64,000 bases of DNA from Desulfobacter sp. (GTDB lineage Bacteria > Desulfobacterota > Desulfobacteria > Desulfobacterales > Desulfobacteraceae), in the NCBI GenBank assembly GCA_028768525.1, contig CP054837.1:1532001-1596000 (forward strand). Reading direction: 5' to 3'. Each line of letters starts with the position of its first letter. Position 1 is the first letter of the stretch. The notes under the pieces are model-generated. The model searched no databases, was not told the DNA's origin, and was given only the letters and a program-made list of their open reading frames with translations. This document shows positions 8,481 through 17,897 of the stretch, piece by piece. The position numbers and the translations under genes are program-made.

Positions 8481-9521
8481 CTAAAAGAGATGGACGGCTT
8501 CCCGGTGAAAGGCAAACTCAACGGATTTCCCGGGAGCCAGTCCATAGTCTTTGAGATAGCCCCTGGGCCAGATGGCCTGGAACTCCATGTTCTCAGCCAC
8601 CAGACGGACATCCAGGAAAAGGCCGTGGTTAGACAGCGCGGTCACCCGGCCCCGGAACCGGTTGGCCCACCGGCGGGAGCCGCTGGCATTGAGGACAATA
8701 TCTTCGGGCCGGATGCCCATGTGGGTGCAGCCGGCCTCGGGTTCACCGGCAGAAATAATATCCGCACCAGCCCCTTCAACCACCAGTTTCCCATCCCGGA
8801 ACCCTATGGGTCTGATATTTTTCATGCCCACAAAATCTGCGGTAAATCTTGAGTTCGGTTTCTCAAAGACCTCCAGTATTTCGCCCTGCTGAAATATTTT
8901 GCCCCGGTGGATGATGGCCCCGCGGTTGGCCAGGTAGACCACGTCCTGGAAATTGTGGGAAACCATGACAATGGTCATGTCCAGTTCTTCGTGGATCTTT
9001 TTAAGCAGGTGCTTGGCCCCGTCGTGAAATACGGGATCCAGGGCTGAGAGGGGTTCGTCAAGGAGGAGCACCCGGGGATTGAGGATGAGGGACCGGGCCA
9101 GGGCCACCCGCTGTTTTTCTCCACCGGAAAGGTTATGGGGCCGGCGGTCGAGAATACGCCCGAGGCCCAGGGTGGAGACCAGGCGGTCCAGCCGGTGCTG
9201 GATGTCGGCCTGGGAGATCTTGTGGTACCCGGTGCCGTAAAGGATATTCCGGGTCACGTCCAGATGGGGAAACAGGGCAAAATCCTGATAAACAATGGCC
9301 AGATTCCGCTTTTCCACCGGCACGGCGTTCATCTCCCGCCCCTGTGACAGCAATTGTCCGGAAGTAAAGGGCATCAATCCCATAATCCCTTCCAGAAGCA
9401 ATGACTTGCCCGACCCCGTGGGCCCGATCAGGGCAAAAAAATCCCCCCGGTCAATGGTCAGATTGATATTATCCAGGGCAAACCCCGGCAATTGCAGACA
9501 GATATCTTTAAGCTGGATCAT
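8481..9521 (-). CDS. wtpC: Tungstate/molybdate ABC transporter, ATP-binding subunit
   Basis: 346 aa. Walker A GPTGSGKS (residues about 33-40), Q-loop VYQDFALFPHL, ABC signature LSGGEKQRVALARSL, Walker B VLLLDEPLSALD and switch His in MVSHNF are all present. A C-terminal regulatory TOBE-like domain follows (GIRPEDIVL onward). It energises import by the permease encoded just upstream, whose stop codon is three bases from this start. The binding protein of the operon points to tungstate, but molybdate or sulfate cannot be excluded. Confidence 0.87.
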   Translation of the reverse strand: MIQLKDICLQLPGFALDNINLTIDRGDFFALIGPTGSGKSLLLEGIMGLMPFTSGQLLSQGREMNAVPVEKRNLAIVYQDFALFPHLDVTRNILYGTGYHKISQADIQHRLDRLVSTLGLGRILDRRPHNLSGGEKQRVALARSLILNPRVLLLDEPLSALDPVFHDGAKHLLKKIHEELDMTIVMVSHNFQDVVYLANRGAIIHRGKIFQQGEILEVFEKPNSRFTADFVGMKNIRPIGFRDGKLVVEGAGADIISAGEPEAGCTHMGIRPEDIVLNASGSRRWANRFRGRVTALSNHGLFLDVRLVAENMEFQAIWPRGYLKDYGLAPGKSVEFAFHREAVHLF

Positions 9522-9524
9522 GGA

Positions 9525-10313
9525 TTACCTGTAGTGCTGGTGTACGGATCTGGAAAGCAGGCGCAGGACGACAAACAGAACAAAGGAAATACCAATCAGC
9601 CATACCGCAACGGGCTGGGAATATTTCAGGCCGTAAGCCGTGAACCGCTCATAGATCATCACCGGGGCCGTCATGGGATGGTAAGCCACAATGACAATGG
9701 CCCCGAATTCGGAAATGGCCCGGGCCGTGCACATGATGACGCCCAGGACCATATGGCGCCAGGTCAGGGGCAGGGTCACCCGCCTGAAGGTATCAATCCC
9801 GGCCGCCCCCAGGGTGCGGGAGGCATTTTCAAGGCGGACCGGCACACTTTCAAACCCGGCCTTCACCGTATTGATGTAAAACGGAAGCCCCACAAAGAGG
9901 AGCACCGTGACAATGCCGGTCTTGGTTCCCATGATCTGGATGCCGAAATCAGCCAGCAGCCTGCCCAGGGGATGATTTTTCCCGGCCAGGCTGAGGATGG
10001 CGATGCCAACCACCGGATGGGGAATCATAATGGGAAGGTCGATGATGCCTTCGATGATTTTTTTCCCCCAGATTTCCTTTCTGGCCAGCAGGTAGGCCAG
10101 GGGGGTGCCCATGAAAAAGGCCAGCACCCCGGCGGTCAGGGAAAGCCCCAGGGACCGGGAAATGGCGGCCACCACATCCTTGTCCGCAATGGTCTCCACA
10201 AGCATGGCAATGCTGGGCTCGGTGGTCATCTGGATCAGCGGCAGGGTCAGCAGCAAAATAAGGGGCAGGCTCAGGCCCATGAACAGCCTGCCCATATTGT
10301 CCAATTTCGTCAT
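9525..10313 (-). CDS. wtpB: Tungstate/molybdate ABC transporter, permease
   Basis: 262 aa inner-membrane protein with about six transmembrane helices. The permease EAA loop is seen as ASRTLGAAGIDTFRRVTLPL, the contact site for the ATPase. It is the middle gene of a wtpA-wtpB-wtpC operon on the minus strand, following wtpA by 26 bases. Confidence 0.87.
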   Translation of the reverse strand: MTKLDNMGRLFMGLSLPLILLLTLPLIQMTTEPSIAMLVETIADKDVVAAISRSLGLSLTAGVLAFFMGTPLAYLLARKEIWGKKIIEGIIDLPIMIPHPVVGIAILSLAGKNHPLGRLLADFGIQIMGTKTGIVTVLLFVGLPFYINTVKAGFESVPVRLENASRTLGAAGIDTFRRVTLPLTWRHMVLGVIMCTARAISEFGAIVIVAYHPMTAPVMIYERFTAYGLKYSQPVAVWLIGISFVLFVVLRLLSRSVHQHYR

Positions 10314-10339
10314 GGCTAAAAGGTGTCAGTTCCCATGGA

Positions 10340-11308
10340 CTAGTTCTTCACCTCTACCAGGCCGGAGAGTTCGGCCGGGAGCTTGCCCGCCATGGCCTGG
10401 TCCGGAACCCGGGCCGGTATGAAGGGCGGCTGTCCCATTGAATCCAGGGTTTTCAAACCGTTCTCGGGCGAGAGCAGGAATGCCAGAAAGGCCTTGGCCG
10501 CCTCGGGGTTGGGGGAATTTTTGATCAGGGTGATGCCGTAGGTGCATGATTTGCCTTTTTTGGTCCTGAAGGTCCCCGGTTTTTTGCCGGAAACTTCAAC
10601 GGCGGCCTGCTTGTAAAAGGCATCATATTTATAGTTGCCCAGGTTGATATGTTCGTTGAGGGTGACGTATTTGAGCCCGTGCTGGATGGCCACGGAAAGG
10701 TATTCCCAGGCATAATCCATATGCCCGGTTTTCAACAGGTTGACCAGCTCCACGGATTTAGGCCGGACATTTTTTTTGGGCCTGTTGTCCAAGAGTTTCT
10801 GATAGAGGCCGGGCATATTGTAAAACTTTTCTGCCAGCTGAAGCACCATAAGGCTCCTGTAGCCGCAGGGGTCGAGGTTGGGATCGGAATGCCCCCATTC
10901 CACGCCTTTTTCAAGCAGGATATCATACCAGTTGTCCCCGTTGACCTTGTCGGCAAATTTGCTCTGGTCGGTGTAGCAGAGCACCAGCTGGTTGGTGGCA
11001 AAACGGACATTCCAGTCGGCAAATTTGGGGATGAGGTTGTTGTCGATGACCTTATAGTCGGCGGATGCCATAATATCGGCATCCTTGCCCACTTCGGAAA
11101 TCAGGCGGGCCATCTTGGTGCTGCCGCCGGCTTCCCGGAGCACATCAACCTGGGGGTACTTGGCCTCAAAGGCCTTTTCAATGGCGGCAAAAGGTACGGT
11201 CAGGCTGCCGGCATGGAAAATCGTCAATTTTCCGGAAGGCCCGGCAAGGGCCAGGACAGGCAAGGCCACCAGAACAGCAATAAGGGATATCAGTCTACAC
11301 TTTTTCAT
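10340..11308 (-). CDS. wtpA: Tungstate-binding periplasmic protein
   Basis: 322 aa with a Sec signal peptide (hydrophobic residues 8-22 ending ALA). The mature protein starts with KLTIFHAGSLTVPF, the oxyanion-binding N-lobe motif of the ModA/WtpA group. SDPNLDPCGYRSLM is characteristic of the WtpA branch, which binds tungstate very tightly. ATG 11308 is chosen since AAGGAG ends five bases before it; a GTG six bases upstream overlaps the RBS. Tungsten would be useful for the formate dehydrogenase encoded at 17979-20018. Confidence 0.87.
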   Translation of the reverse strand: MKKCRLISLIAVLVALPVLALAGPSGKLTIFHAGSLTVPFAAIEKAFEAKYPQVDVLREAGGSTKMARLISEVGKDADIMASADYKVIDNNLIPKFADWNVRFATNQLVLCYTDQSKFADKVNGDNWYDILLEKGVEWGHSDPNLDPCGYRSLMVLQLAEKFYNMPGLYQKLLDNRPKKNVRPKSVELVNLLKTGHMDYAWEYLSVAIQHGLKYVTLNEHINLGNYKYDAFYKQAAVEVSGKKPGTFRTKKGKSCTYGITLIKNSPNPEAAKAFLAFLLSPENGLKTLDSMGQPPFIPARVPDQAMAGKLPAELSGLVEVKN

Positions 11309-11622
11309 CTTCACTCCTTTTTGGTCATTATGGGTTAATTATACAGGAAAATTCATAAAATATTCAGAAGGTCTGCAAAATACAGACCAAAACAAACCAT
11401 ATTGAAAACCCATATATTTTTCGACGGATAAAAAAAACGGGCTGCGCCACCATGCGCATTAATGCAACGCCCCGCCCCCATTCATACTCAAATTGCGACC
11501 CCCTGCCACTGGGCCATGCCGCAACGGCTGCCCAAATCCCCCGTTTTTTGTCTCCTTGACTTTTTGGCCCGCTCTTTGCAAAATTCTGTCCCTTGAATTA
11601 AACGTAATAAGGAGAGATCAAA
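11309..11622. other. Divergent regulatory region wtpA / nifU-like
   Basis: Spacer between divergent genes, holding both promoters. An inverted repeat GGTCTG-N7-CAGACC lies at 11370-11388, about 60 bases upstream of wtpA, and could be an operator for metal-responsive control. I did not recognise a canonical ModE site or a molybdenum-cofactor riboswitch. Confidence 0.45.
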
Positions 11623-12075
11623 TTGGATAACCTGGATAAATTTTTAGACCAGCTTCAGGAAGATATTTTCGACGAAGCCAGGGAAGCCCTGGGAGAAAAG
11701 GGATTCGACCGGTGGCGCAACCCCAGGTACAACGGCAGGATGGAAGATCCCGACGGCTGGGCACGGGTAAAAGGCGAGTGTGGAGACACCATGGAAATTT
11801 ACCTGAAATTCAACGGCGGACGGGTGGCTTCTGCATCCTATTTCACCGACGGCTGCGCCTCTTCCATGGTCAGCGGTTCCTTTGCCGCTGAACTGACCCT
11901 GGACAAGACGCCGGAAGAGCTCACCGACATCACAGCCGACCATGTGCTGGATGCCGTCGGCAAACTGCCGGAAGACGACCTGCACTGCACCACCCTGGCC
12001 GCCCGCACCATCCAGGCCGCCCTGGACAATTACATGGGCAGCCTGGTCCAGAATAAAGAGGAAGATAAGGCCTGA
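11623..12075 (+). CDS. NifU/IscU-like iron-sulfur scaffold protein
   Basis: 150 aa. The three conserved scaffold cysteines occur in KGECGDTMEIYLKF, FTDGCASSMVSG and DDLHCTTLAARTIQAAL, the IscU/NifU N-terminal pattern, with about 50 extra residues at the N-terminus that include the charged RWRNPRYNGRMEDPDGWAR stretch. It should assemble Fe-S clusters on a cysteine scaffold in the cytoplasm. No cysteine desulfurase is adjacent. The start is TTG at 11623, eight bases after AAGGAG. The next gene begins three bases after its stop. Confidence 0.82.
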   Translation: MDNLDKFLDQLQEDIFDEAREALGEKGFDRWRNPRYNGRMEDPDGWARVKGECGDTMEIYLKFNGGRVASASYFTDGCASSMVSGSFAAELTLDKTPEELTDITADHVLDAVGKLPEDDLHCTTLAARTIQAALDNYMGSLVQNKEEDKA

Positions 12076-12078
12076 AAA

Positions 12079-12387
12079 ATGGAAATCCGCCTTGACCTCA
12101 GCCGCCACTGCATTGAAACGGCTGCCAGGCTCAAGGCGGAAGGGCTGATTCGCTCCTATTTTAAGACCCCCGATTCCGACACCGAAGACCGGATCGCTGC
12201 CCTGACCCGCTTCCTTGAAACGGCTGATTTCCAGGAATTAAGAACCCGGATCAGCCGTTTTGAAAATGATCCTTCAGATCCTTCCGCCAAGATCCGCAAG
12301 GCCGTCCTGGTGATATCCAAAACCGATCCCCAATTTGAAATCCGTTTGAATAATCAATCTATTTACCTTTACCCCCCTTTATGCTAA
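12079..12387 (+). CDS. Conserved-looking small protein, unknown
   Basis: 102 aa, not recognised. It is charged and helical in composition, with one Cys near the N-terminus and a Cys as last residue. It starts three bases after the NifU-like stop, so it is probably co-transcribed and translationally coupled. A role connected to the scaffold protein is inference only. Confidence 0.55.
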   Translation: MEIRLDLSRHCIETAARLKAEGLIRSYFKTPDSDTEDRIAALTRFLETADFQELRTRISRFENDPSDPSAKIRKAVLVISKTDPQFEIRLNNQSIYLYPPLC

Positions 12388-12453
12388 CAACTCTTCTGGC
12401 CGGCAGTGCCCCACGGGCAACCGAATGTCAACATCAACAGGGAGAGTGTTTAC

Positions 12454-13356
12454 ATGGATCAGATGCAACCCAAGATCAACCAATGGATTGAAAACGGCAA
12501 AGACCCCAGAAGCGCCCGGTGGCAGGCGGCCATTGAAACGGTGCTGGAACTCTTTCTGCCTGGAATGGAAAAGGGGCGCCTCACCCCGGTCGCTCCCCTG
12601 GAAGCAGCGGACGGTCCCATTTTTGAATCCGCCCTCAAGCATCTGGACCTCAGCCCCAATATTTATGCGGCCTTCCTCCCCCCCCGTGTGGCCAACGCCA
12701 TTCTCCCGCCCGAAGGGGTCGAAGAACTGGTTCGCATCGATAAAGAGGCCCCCTCCTATAAAATCATCATCCTGCGCCAGGGAAAGGAAAGCCGGCTGCT
12801 CTGCGCAGAGATATCCGACCAGGCCCACCGCCCCGGTGTGGATATTTTCCAGGACGGCGCATTCCTGGGCAACTTTGATTACGACTCCCAGGAAATCTGC
12901 ATCCCTGAGCTGGCAAAGGCGGTCCGGGCCCATGCCTGGGAAAAGGAAAAATGGCAGCAAAAGGACCACCTGGCATACACCGTCAACTGGTTTGAGCGGA
13001 CCGCTTTCCTGAATGTTCCGGATGTCAATCTGGATGAAACCCGGTCCTTCTTCCACAGCCCCACCCTGGTCAAGGCGGATAAAATAGATGCGCTCTTCCT
13101 TCTGCTTTACGAAACATTGAACCGGCGATTTGCGGCCGATTCCCACCCCCTGGAGAATGCGGGGGATAAGGAGGCCCGGAGCGCCGTTGCCGAAACATCT
13201 ATGCTGGACCTGCTCAATATCATCAAAGGGCTTGAACTAATTGATTTTTCGGCCTTTACCAACGCCCAGACCCATAAATTCCAGAATGAATTTGCCAGGA
13301 CCGTCAGAAAACTGGTTTCAACGCTGGAAAAAACAGCCGCACCGGCGCCTGAATAA
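12454..13356 (+). CDS. Hypothetical protein
   Basis: 300 aa, soluble, no signal peptide or membrane segment, family not recognised. ATG 12454 is chosen because GGGAGAG lies seven to eight bases upstream; the frame is open from a GTG at 12406 that lacks an RBS. Codon bias matches its neighbours, supporting a real gene. It probably follows the NifU-like gene and the small gene in one transcript. Confidence 0.65.
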   Translation: MDQMQPKINQWIENGKDPRSARWQAAIETVLELFLPGMEKGRLTPVAPLEAADGPIFESALKHLDLSPNIYAAFLPPRVANAILPPEGVEELVRIDKEAPSYKIIILRQGKESRLLCAEISDQAHRPGVDIFQDGAFLGNFDYDSQEICIPELAKAVRAHAWEKEKWQQKDHLAYTVNWFERTAFLNVPDVNLDETRSFFHSPTLVKADKIDALFLLLYETLNRRFAADSHPLENAGDKEARSAVAETSMLDLLNIIKGLELIDFSAFTNAQTHKFQNEFARTVRKLVSTLEKTAAPAPE

Positions 13357-13373
13357 TCCCCCCCGGAGAGGGC

Positions 13374-14327
13374 CTAGGGGGTCCCGGGAGAAAGGATGCC
13401 CTGAATTTCGGGCCGGTCAATATTTTTCCGGGTCACCAGAATGGTTTTTGTGACAATCTTTTTGGGGACCGGGGTATTGCGGAGCAGATCAAATGCGGTT
13501 TTCACTCCTAAATACCCCATTTTCCAGGGCTGCTGCACAATGACCCCGTGGAGTTGCCCGCTGCGCAGGCCCGCCTCAATCTCAGGATTAAAATCAAATC
13601 CAACCACCTTGATTTTGTCTGAAAGGCTGTATTTTTGCACGGCCTTCATCACCGCCATCACCGAAGACTCATTCGGGGCGAATATACCTTCGATGGCGCA
13701 ATCCCCCTTAAGGAGCGGCAAAATAGTTCGGTAGGCAGACCCCAGGGAAACGCCCACATAGGGATCTGCCACCACATTCAGATCCGTTCCAAAGGCGTTT
13801 ACGGTATTATAAAATCCATTCTCGCGGCTTTCTGTGGACGCATTTTTCCTGGCCAGCCGCAACATCATGATCCTCCCCTGGGCCTTGAGGATGGAATGCA
13901 TGTATTGGGCCGCCTGCCGGCCCGCCGCATAATTATCTGAAGCAATAAAGCTGGAATGGAAATTACCGCTCATGGCGGAGTCAATCACCACCACTTTGAT
14001 ACCCCGCTCAACGGCCCGCCCCACCGTTTGGGTCATCTTCTCCCCGTGGACCGGCGCCAGGACAATGGCGTCCACCGGCTTTCGGATCCCCATCCGGATA
14101 AGGTCCAGCTGTGACTCAATCTGGTCTTCTTCATAGGGCCCCCTGAACAGGATGTCCAGATCAAATTCCCGGCCGGCCGCCTCTGCACCGGCACCCACTT
14201 TTTTCCAATACCCATACCGGGTATTCTTGGGGATGACCAGGATGTCGTATGTGCCTGCCGGCAAAGCAGGCGCTTGGCTGCACACCAGGATAACCGCAAA
14301 AAGTATAATCCGGATCACCGCATTCAT
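13374..14327 (-). CDS. Periplasmic sugar-binding-type protein (Peripla_BP_4)
   Basis: 317 aa. A signal peptide (residues 5-23) precedes a LacI/ribose-binding-type fold: YDILVIPKNTRYGYWKKVGAGAEAAGREF at the start of the first lobe, VDAIVLAPVHGEKM, then IASDNYAAGRQAAQY and IEGIFAPNESSVMAVMKAV. Such proteins deliver sugars or autoinducers to an ABC importer or sensor. No permease or ATPase gene is adjacent, so it may serve a sensor or a distant transporter. It ends 17 bases from the convergent hypothetical gene. Confidence 0.8.
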   Translation of the reverse strand: MNAVIRIILFAVILVCSQAPALPAGTYDILVIPKNTRYGYWKKVGAGAEAAGREFDLDILFRGPYEEDQIESQLDLIRMGIRKPVDAIVLAPVHGEKMTQTVGRAVERGIKVVVIDSAMSGNFHSSFIASDNYAAGRQAAQYMHSILKAQGRIMMLRLARKNASTESRENGFYNTVNAFGTDLNVVADPYVGVSLGSAYRTILPLLKGDCAIEGIFAPNESSVMAVMKAVQKYSLSDKIKVVGFDFNPEIEAGLRSGQLHGVIVQQPWKMGYLGVKTAFDLLRNTPVPKKIVTKTILVTRKNIDRPEIQGILSPGTP

Positions 14328-14339
14328 TTTTTTCCTGTC

Positions 14340-15281
14340 CTATCTGAAAAGTGCGCTGACACTTTCCCCGGTATGGATCCGCTCAATGGCCCGGGCAAAC
14401 AATGGGGCCACGGACAGGACCTTCAGCTGGGGAAAGCGTTTGGCCTCAGGGATCTCCACGGTGTTGGCCACCACGGTCTCGGCAATGGACGAGGCGGCCA
14501 GGTTGCCGGAAGCCGGGCCGCAGAGCACGGGATGGGTGGCGCCCACATAGATATTTTTGACACCGGCCTTTTCCAGGGTGTTCACCGTGGACACCAGGGT
14601 GCCGCCGGTGGAAATTTCATCGTCAAAAATAATGGCGTCAAACCCTTCCACCTTTCCCACAACCAATCCCTGCTTTACCTTTGAATCGGAAAGGCGCCGC
14701 TTGTCAATGATGGCCATGGATGTATCCAGCCGCTTGGCAAACCGCCCTGCCCGCTTGGCCCCGCCGGCATCCGTGGCCACAACCACCACCCGGGACAGAT
14801 CCAGGTGCTGTTCAAAATACTCGCAGATGGTGGGACCGGCAGTAAGATGGTCCACGGGAATGCTGAAAAAACCGTGGACCGAATCGGCATGGAGATCCAT
14901 GGTCAGCACCCGGCTGGCACCGGCGGTTTTCAGCAGGTCTGCGATGAGGCGCCCGGCAATGGAAATCCGCGGGGCATCCTTTTTATCGGACCGGGCATAG
15001 GAATAATAGGGAATTACTGCTGTGATCCTCCGGGCCGAGGCACTGCGCAGGGCGTCCAGGGTGATCATCAGTTCCATGAGGTGATCGCTCACCGGCTCGG
15101 TGAGGGACTGCACCACAAACACGTCCTTTTCCCGGACGCTCTCCTTCACCTGTACAAAAAGGTTGTCATTGGAGAATCGGGCCGTCTCAAGGGGGCTTAA
15201 GGGGATGCCGATATAGTCGCAGATCTCCCGGGCAAGGGCGGGATTGGACCCGCCTGAAAACACTTTTAAATCATCCTTCAT
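14340..15281 (-). CDS. prs: Ribose-phosphate pyrophosphokinase
   Basis: 313 aa, cytoplasmic. Makes PRPP from ribose-5-phosphate and ATP for nucleotide, His and Trp synthesis. FSGGSNPALAREI is the N-terminal class I PRPP synthetase motif; VVVVATDAGGAKRAG and IIFDDEISTGGTLV are the ribose-phosphate and PRPP-binding loops; RSDKKDAPRISI is the flexible ATP loop. The frame is open another 66 codons upstream, but residues there look unlike Prs. ATG 15281 is chosen with AGGA nine bases upstream; ATG 15287 is an alternative. Confidence 0.92.
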   Translation of the reverse strand: MKDDLKVFSGGSNPALAREICDYIGIPLSPLETARFSNDNLFVQVKESVREKDVFVVQSLTEPVSDHLMELMITLDALRSASARRITAVIPYYSYARSDKKDAPRISIAGRLIADLLKTAGASRVLTMDLHADSVHGFFSIPVDHLTAGPTICEYFEQHLDLSRVVVVATDAGGAKRAGRFAKRLDTSMAIIDKRRLSDSKVKQGLVVGKVEGFDAIIFDDEISTGGTLVSTVNTLEKAGVKNIYVGATHPVLCGPASGNLAASSIAETVVANTVEIPEAKRFPQLKVLSVAPLFARAIERIHTGESVSALFR

Positions 15282-15327
15282 AATCATTTGTCCTGAAATG
15301 TGTATAACGGATTTACGTCTTATATGT

Positions 15328-17232
15328 TTACTCAGTTTTCTTTTGGTTTTTCCTTTTGATATACCATTCTTGATCCCCATACAACTCTTCCGTACATTTC
15401 GGGCAGAGGCCATGGCTGAAAACGGCATCAGAGTATTTTTCAATGTAGGAATCAATCTGTTTCCAGTATCCCTTGTCATCCCTGATTTTTTTACAGGAGG
15501 AACAGATGGGAAGCAGCCCGCTTAAAATCTTCACCTCAGACAAAGCCTGCTTCAACTCCTCAATCAATTGCTCTCGTTTTTCTTCTGCCGTCTTAATCTC
15601 CGTTAAATCACGGATAACCTCCAATACGTATTTATTATTACCAATATACATCGTACTCAGGGTGATCAGTGTCGGGAAAGATGTCCCATCCTGTTTGGCA
15701 CTGGTCCACTCGAAAATGCAGGATCCTTTTAAAAGGGCAGAGTCTATATGCTTTATCGCCAGGTCTTTGGATTTCTCTCCATCGGGTTGACGCTCGGGGG
15801 AGAATTTGCCCACTGCCATGCCGATGAACTGGTCCTGCGATTCCAGTCCATATAATTTCAGAGCGGCGGTGTTGCAGTCCACATAAGTATTGGAACCGCC
15901 GTCAATGATAACCAGTGAATCAAAGGAAGATTCAAAAAGCGTTCTATACCGTTTCTCGCTTTCACGCAACGATGCTTCGGACTCTTTTCTCTTTGTCGCC
16001 ATCTGATTGGCTGAATCGGCAAGGAACTTAAACTCGGAAAATGTCACCTTGTCCATCTCAATGGGAAGGGCGTTTTTCTCTGAACGCTTGAAAAAATTGG
16101 AAAATAGTTTCAGATTTTTTTCGATCTTCCCCGAGAGGAGCCTTACGATTAAAAAAGAAACCATTAAAAAAAGAAAGAGGACGATGATGCACTTCACGAT
16201 TAAAATTCGTATCTCATCTTTTATTTTCTGCTGTTTTTCCTGGATGGCCACTTCAATTGCATCAATGTATAATCCGGTGCCGATATACCACTGCCATTCC
16301 GGGATGGGTTCAATATAACTGATTTTTGATGCAGGCTCATGTCCCTCAAATCTGGGGGTAAGGTATTGAATAAAGCCGCCCCCTGATTTTGACAGGTTGA
16401 TCATCTGCCGGGCCAATTGCCCGGGTTCTGAATCCGGGGAATCCAGGACATTTTTTCCTTTGAACAATCCTGCCAGACTCAGTCCATCCCAGGTTCCGAC
16501 AAAAATATACCCGGTGGATCCGAATTTTATCTGCTCCAGCCGTTCAATGACCTCCTCTTTAATATTCTCCTCTTCATCCAGGATATACATTCCATTGGCG
16601 ATCATCCAGTCAAGGGGTTGAAAATATTTAACAAAGGAAATCTTGGGGACATCGACCCCATGCAGCCCCGGTTTTGGGTAATAATAGGATAAAAAGCCCT
16701 CCCGGGCAGGTGATGTTACAATTTTAATGAAGGCCTTGGTCAGATAGGTTCCCCTGCTGTCCCTGAACGCCATAACATTCCGGCCTTCAAGTTCAGGGGT
16801 ATTCCGGTTGACCATTTCGATTCCCGACATACTGACCACAAAATAATACCCTTTGCCGCCATCCCATGAGGCCGCATAAAGCGCGTCATGAACCAATTGC
16901 TGTATCCGGCCCACAGGTAATTTGTTTTTATTGCGATTATAAATATAGGAGGCGATTTCCCAGGCCTCATTGGTTCGGGACTTCGCCTGGGCACGGGCTC
17001 TTTTTTCGGCCAGGGACCGCTGGTGATAGGTATACTCAACTGCCTGTTTGACCTGGGTTCTGATAGTGTTTTTCTGGGATTCAAGATAGTTCTGGCGTAT
17101 ATTTTTGACTTGTGAATTCGCAGTTAATATTTTTTCACCGATCCAGAGATAGACGATAACCACAGCAAACATTAAGTAGATCATCGTCATTGAAATCCAA
17201 AAAACATCCGTCAAGCGTCTGGTTCTTAACAT
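15328..17232 (-). CDS. Cache-PAS membrane sensor with C-terminal Cys motif, no kinase
   Basis: 634 aa. One transmembrane helix (about residues 12-31) precedes a large periplasmic region with two Cache-type segments (GYYFVVSMSGIEMVNRN and GYIFVGTWDGLSLAG, each followed by a WQWYIGTGLYID- or DWMIANGMYI-like strand). A second helix lies near 345-365, and a cytoplasmic PAS domain (RYRTLFESSFDSLVII) around 425-545. No kinase, cyclase or methyl-accepting domain follows. The protein ends in LPICSSCKKIRDDKGYW and HGLCPKCTEELY, a four-Cys tail seen in other PAS proteins. It may pass signals through a partner protein. Confidence 0.78.
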   Translation of the reverse strand: MLRTRRLTDVFWISMTMIYLMFAVVIVYLWIGEKILTANSQVKNIRQNYLESQKNTIRTQVKQAVEYTYHQRSLAEKRARAQAKSRTNEAWEIASYIYNRNKNKLPVGRIQQLVHDALYAASWDGGKGYYFVVSMSGIEMVNRNTPELEGRNVMAFRDSRGTYLTKAFIKIVTSPAREGFLSYYYPKPGLHGVDVPKISFVKYFQPLDWMIANGMYILDEEENIKEEVIERLEQIKFGSTGYIFVGTWDGLSLAGLFKGKNVLDSPDSEPGQLARQMINLSKSGGGFIQYLTPRFEGHEPASKISYIEPIPEWQWYIGTGLYIDAIEVAIQEKQQKIKDEIRILIVKCIIVLFLFLMVSFLIVRLLSGKIEKNLKLFSNFFKRSEKNALPIEMDKVTFSEFKFLADSANQMATKRKESEASLRESEKRYRTLFESSFDSLVIIDGGSNTYVDCNTAALKLYGLESQDQFIGMAVGKFSPERQPDGEKSKDLAIKHIDSALLKGSCIFEWTSAKQDGTSFPTLITLSTMYIGNNKYVLEVIRDLTEIKTAEEKREQLIEELKQALSEVKILSGLLPICSSCKKIRDDKGYWKQIDSYIEKYSDAVFSHGLCPKCTEELYGDQEWYIKRKNQKKTE

Positions 17233-17462
17233 CTAAAGGCGATTCCCCTTTAATCCCAAATGTTTTATTTTTTGTGCTGAAGGGTACAGGAAATTATACC
17301 ATATCTTATTATGAAAACCAGATAAAGACAAAGCGCCTCTCTTTTTTGCATTGCCGAGGTTGACTTTTTCCCGCCGGCGGCATAGGTCATAACATGTCGT
17401 AGTGATCAGTAATTCGTATGCTGGCAGTATCACGGAAATCCAAAGCAAAAGGAGAAGTAAAC

Positions 17463-17882
17463 ATGAAGCAGATGTTCAGAATCATTGCAGCGTTGTGGCT
17501 GGGGTTGTTTTTTATAACGGGATGCGGGTCATCCCCGGAGGATCAGGCCGGTGCCGTTATCAAACAGCAGACCGATGTCACCGAAGTGTATGTGAACGAC
17601 CTTGAAAAAGCAGGAAATGCCGACGATGTGGTGGCTGCCATAGAAAAGTATACCAAAGGAATGGAAAAGCTGATTCCGGACATCAAGGCACTGCAGGAAA
17701 ATTATCCTGAATATCAGCAGGGCAAGATCCCGGAAGGAATGGAAAAAGAGATGGCGCGCCTCAGGGAAATCTCCGAGAAACTGCCCGGAGCCATGATGAA
17801 AACCGCCTCCTATATGATGGACCCCAAGGTTCAGGCGGCCATGCAGAATATGGGACGAGAAATGTCTAAAATCGGACAATAA
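17463..17882 (+). CDS. Small predicted lipoprotein
   Basis: 139 aa. A signal peptide ends in the lipobox FITGC, so the mature protein would be lipid-anchored at Cys21. The rest is helical and Met/Glu/Lys-rich, with no recognised domain. ATG 17463 follows AGGAG; the open frame further upstream lacks an RBS. A strong terminator follows directly. Confidence 0.72.
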   Translation: MKQMFRIIAALWLGLFFITGCGSSPEDQAGAVIKQQTDVTEVYVNDLEKAGNADDVVAAIEKYTKGMEKLIPDIKALQENYPEYQQGKIPEGMEKEMARLREISEKLPGAMMKTASYMMDPKVQAAMQNMGREMSKIGQ

Positions 17883-17897
17883 AACTATAGAAAATAA

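Noticed and set aside
11309..11622. Molybdenum-cofactor or tungsten riboswitch before wtpA
   Set aside because: No conserved Moco-motif sequence was recognised; only a small inverted repeat was found.
15282..15479. N-terminal extension of Prs
   Set aside because: It is open but not Prs-like, overlaps the C-terminus of the sensor gene, and a better-placed start at 15281 gives the normal 313-aa length.
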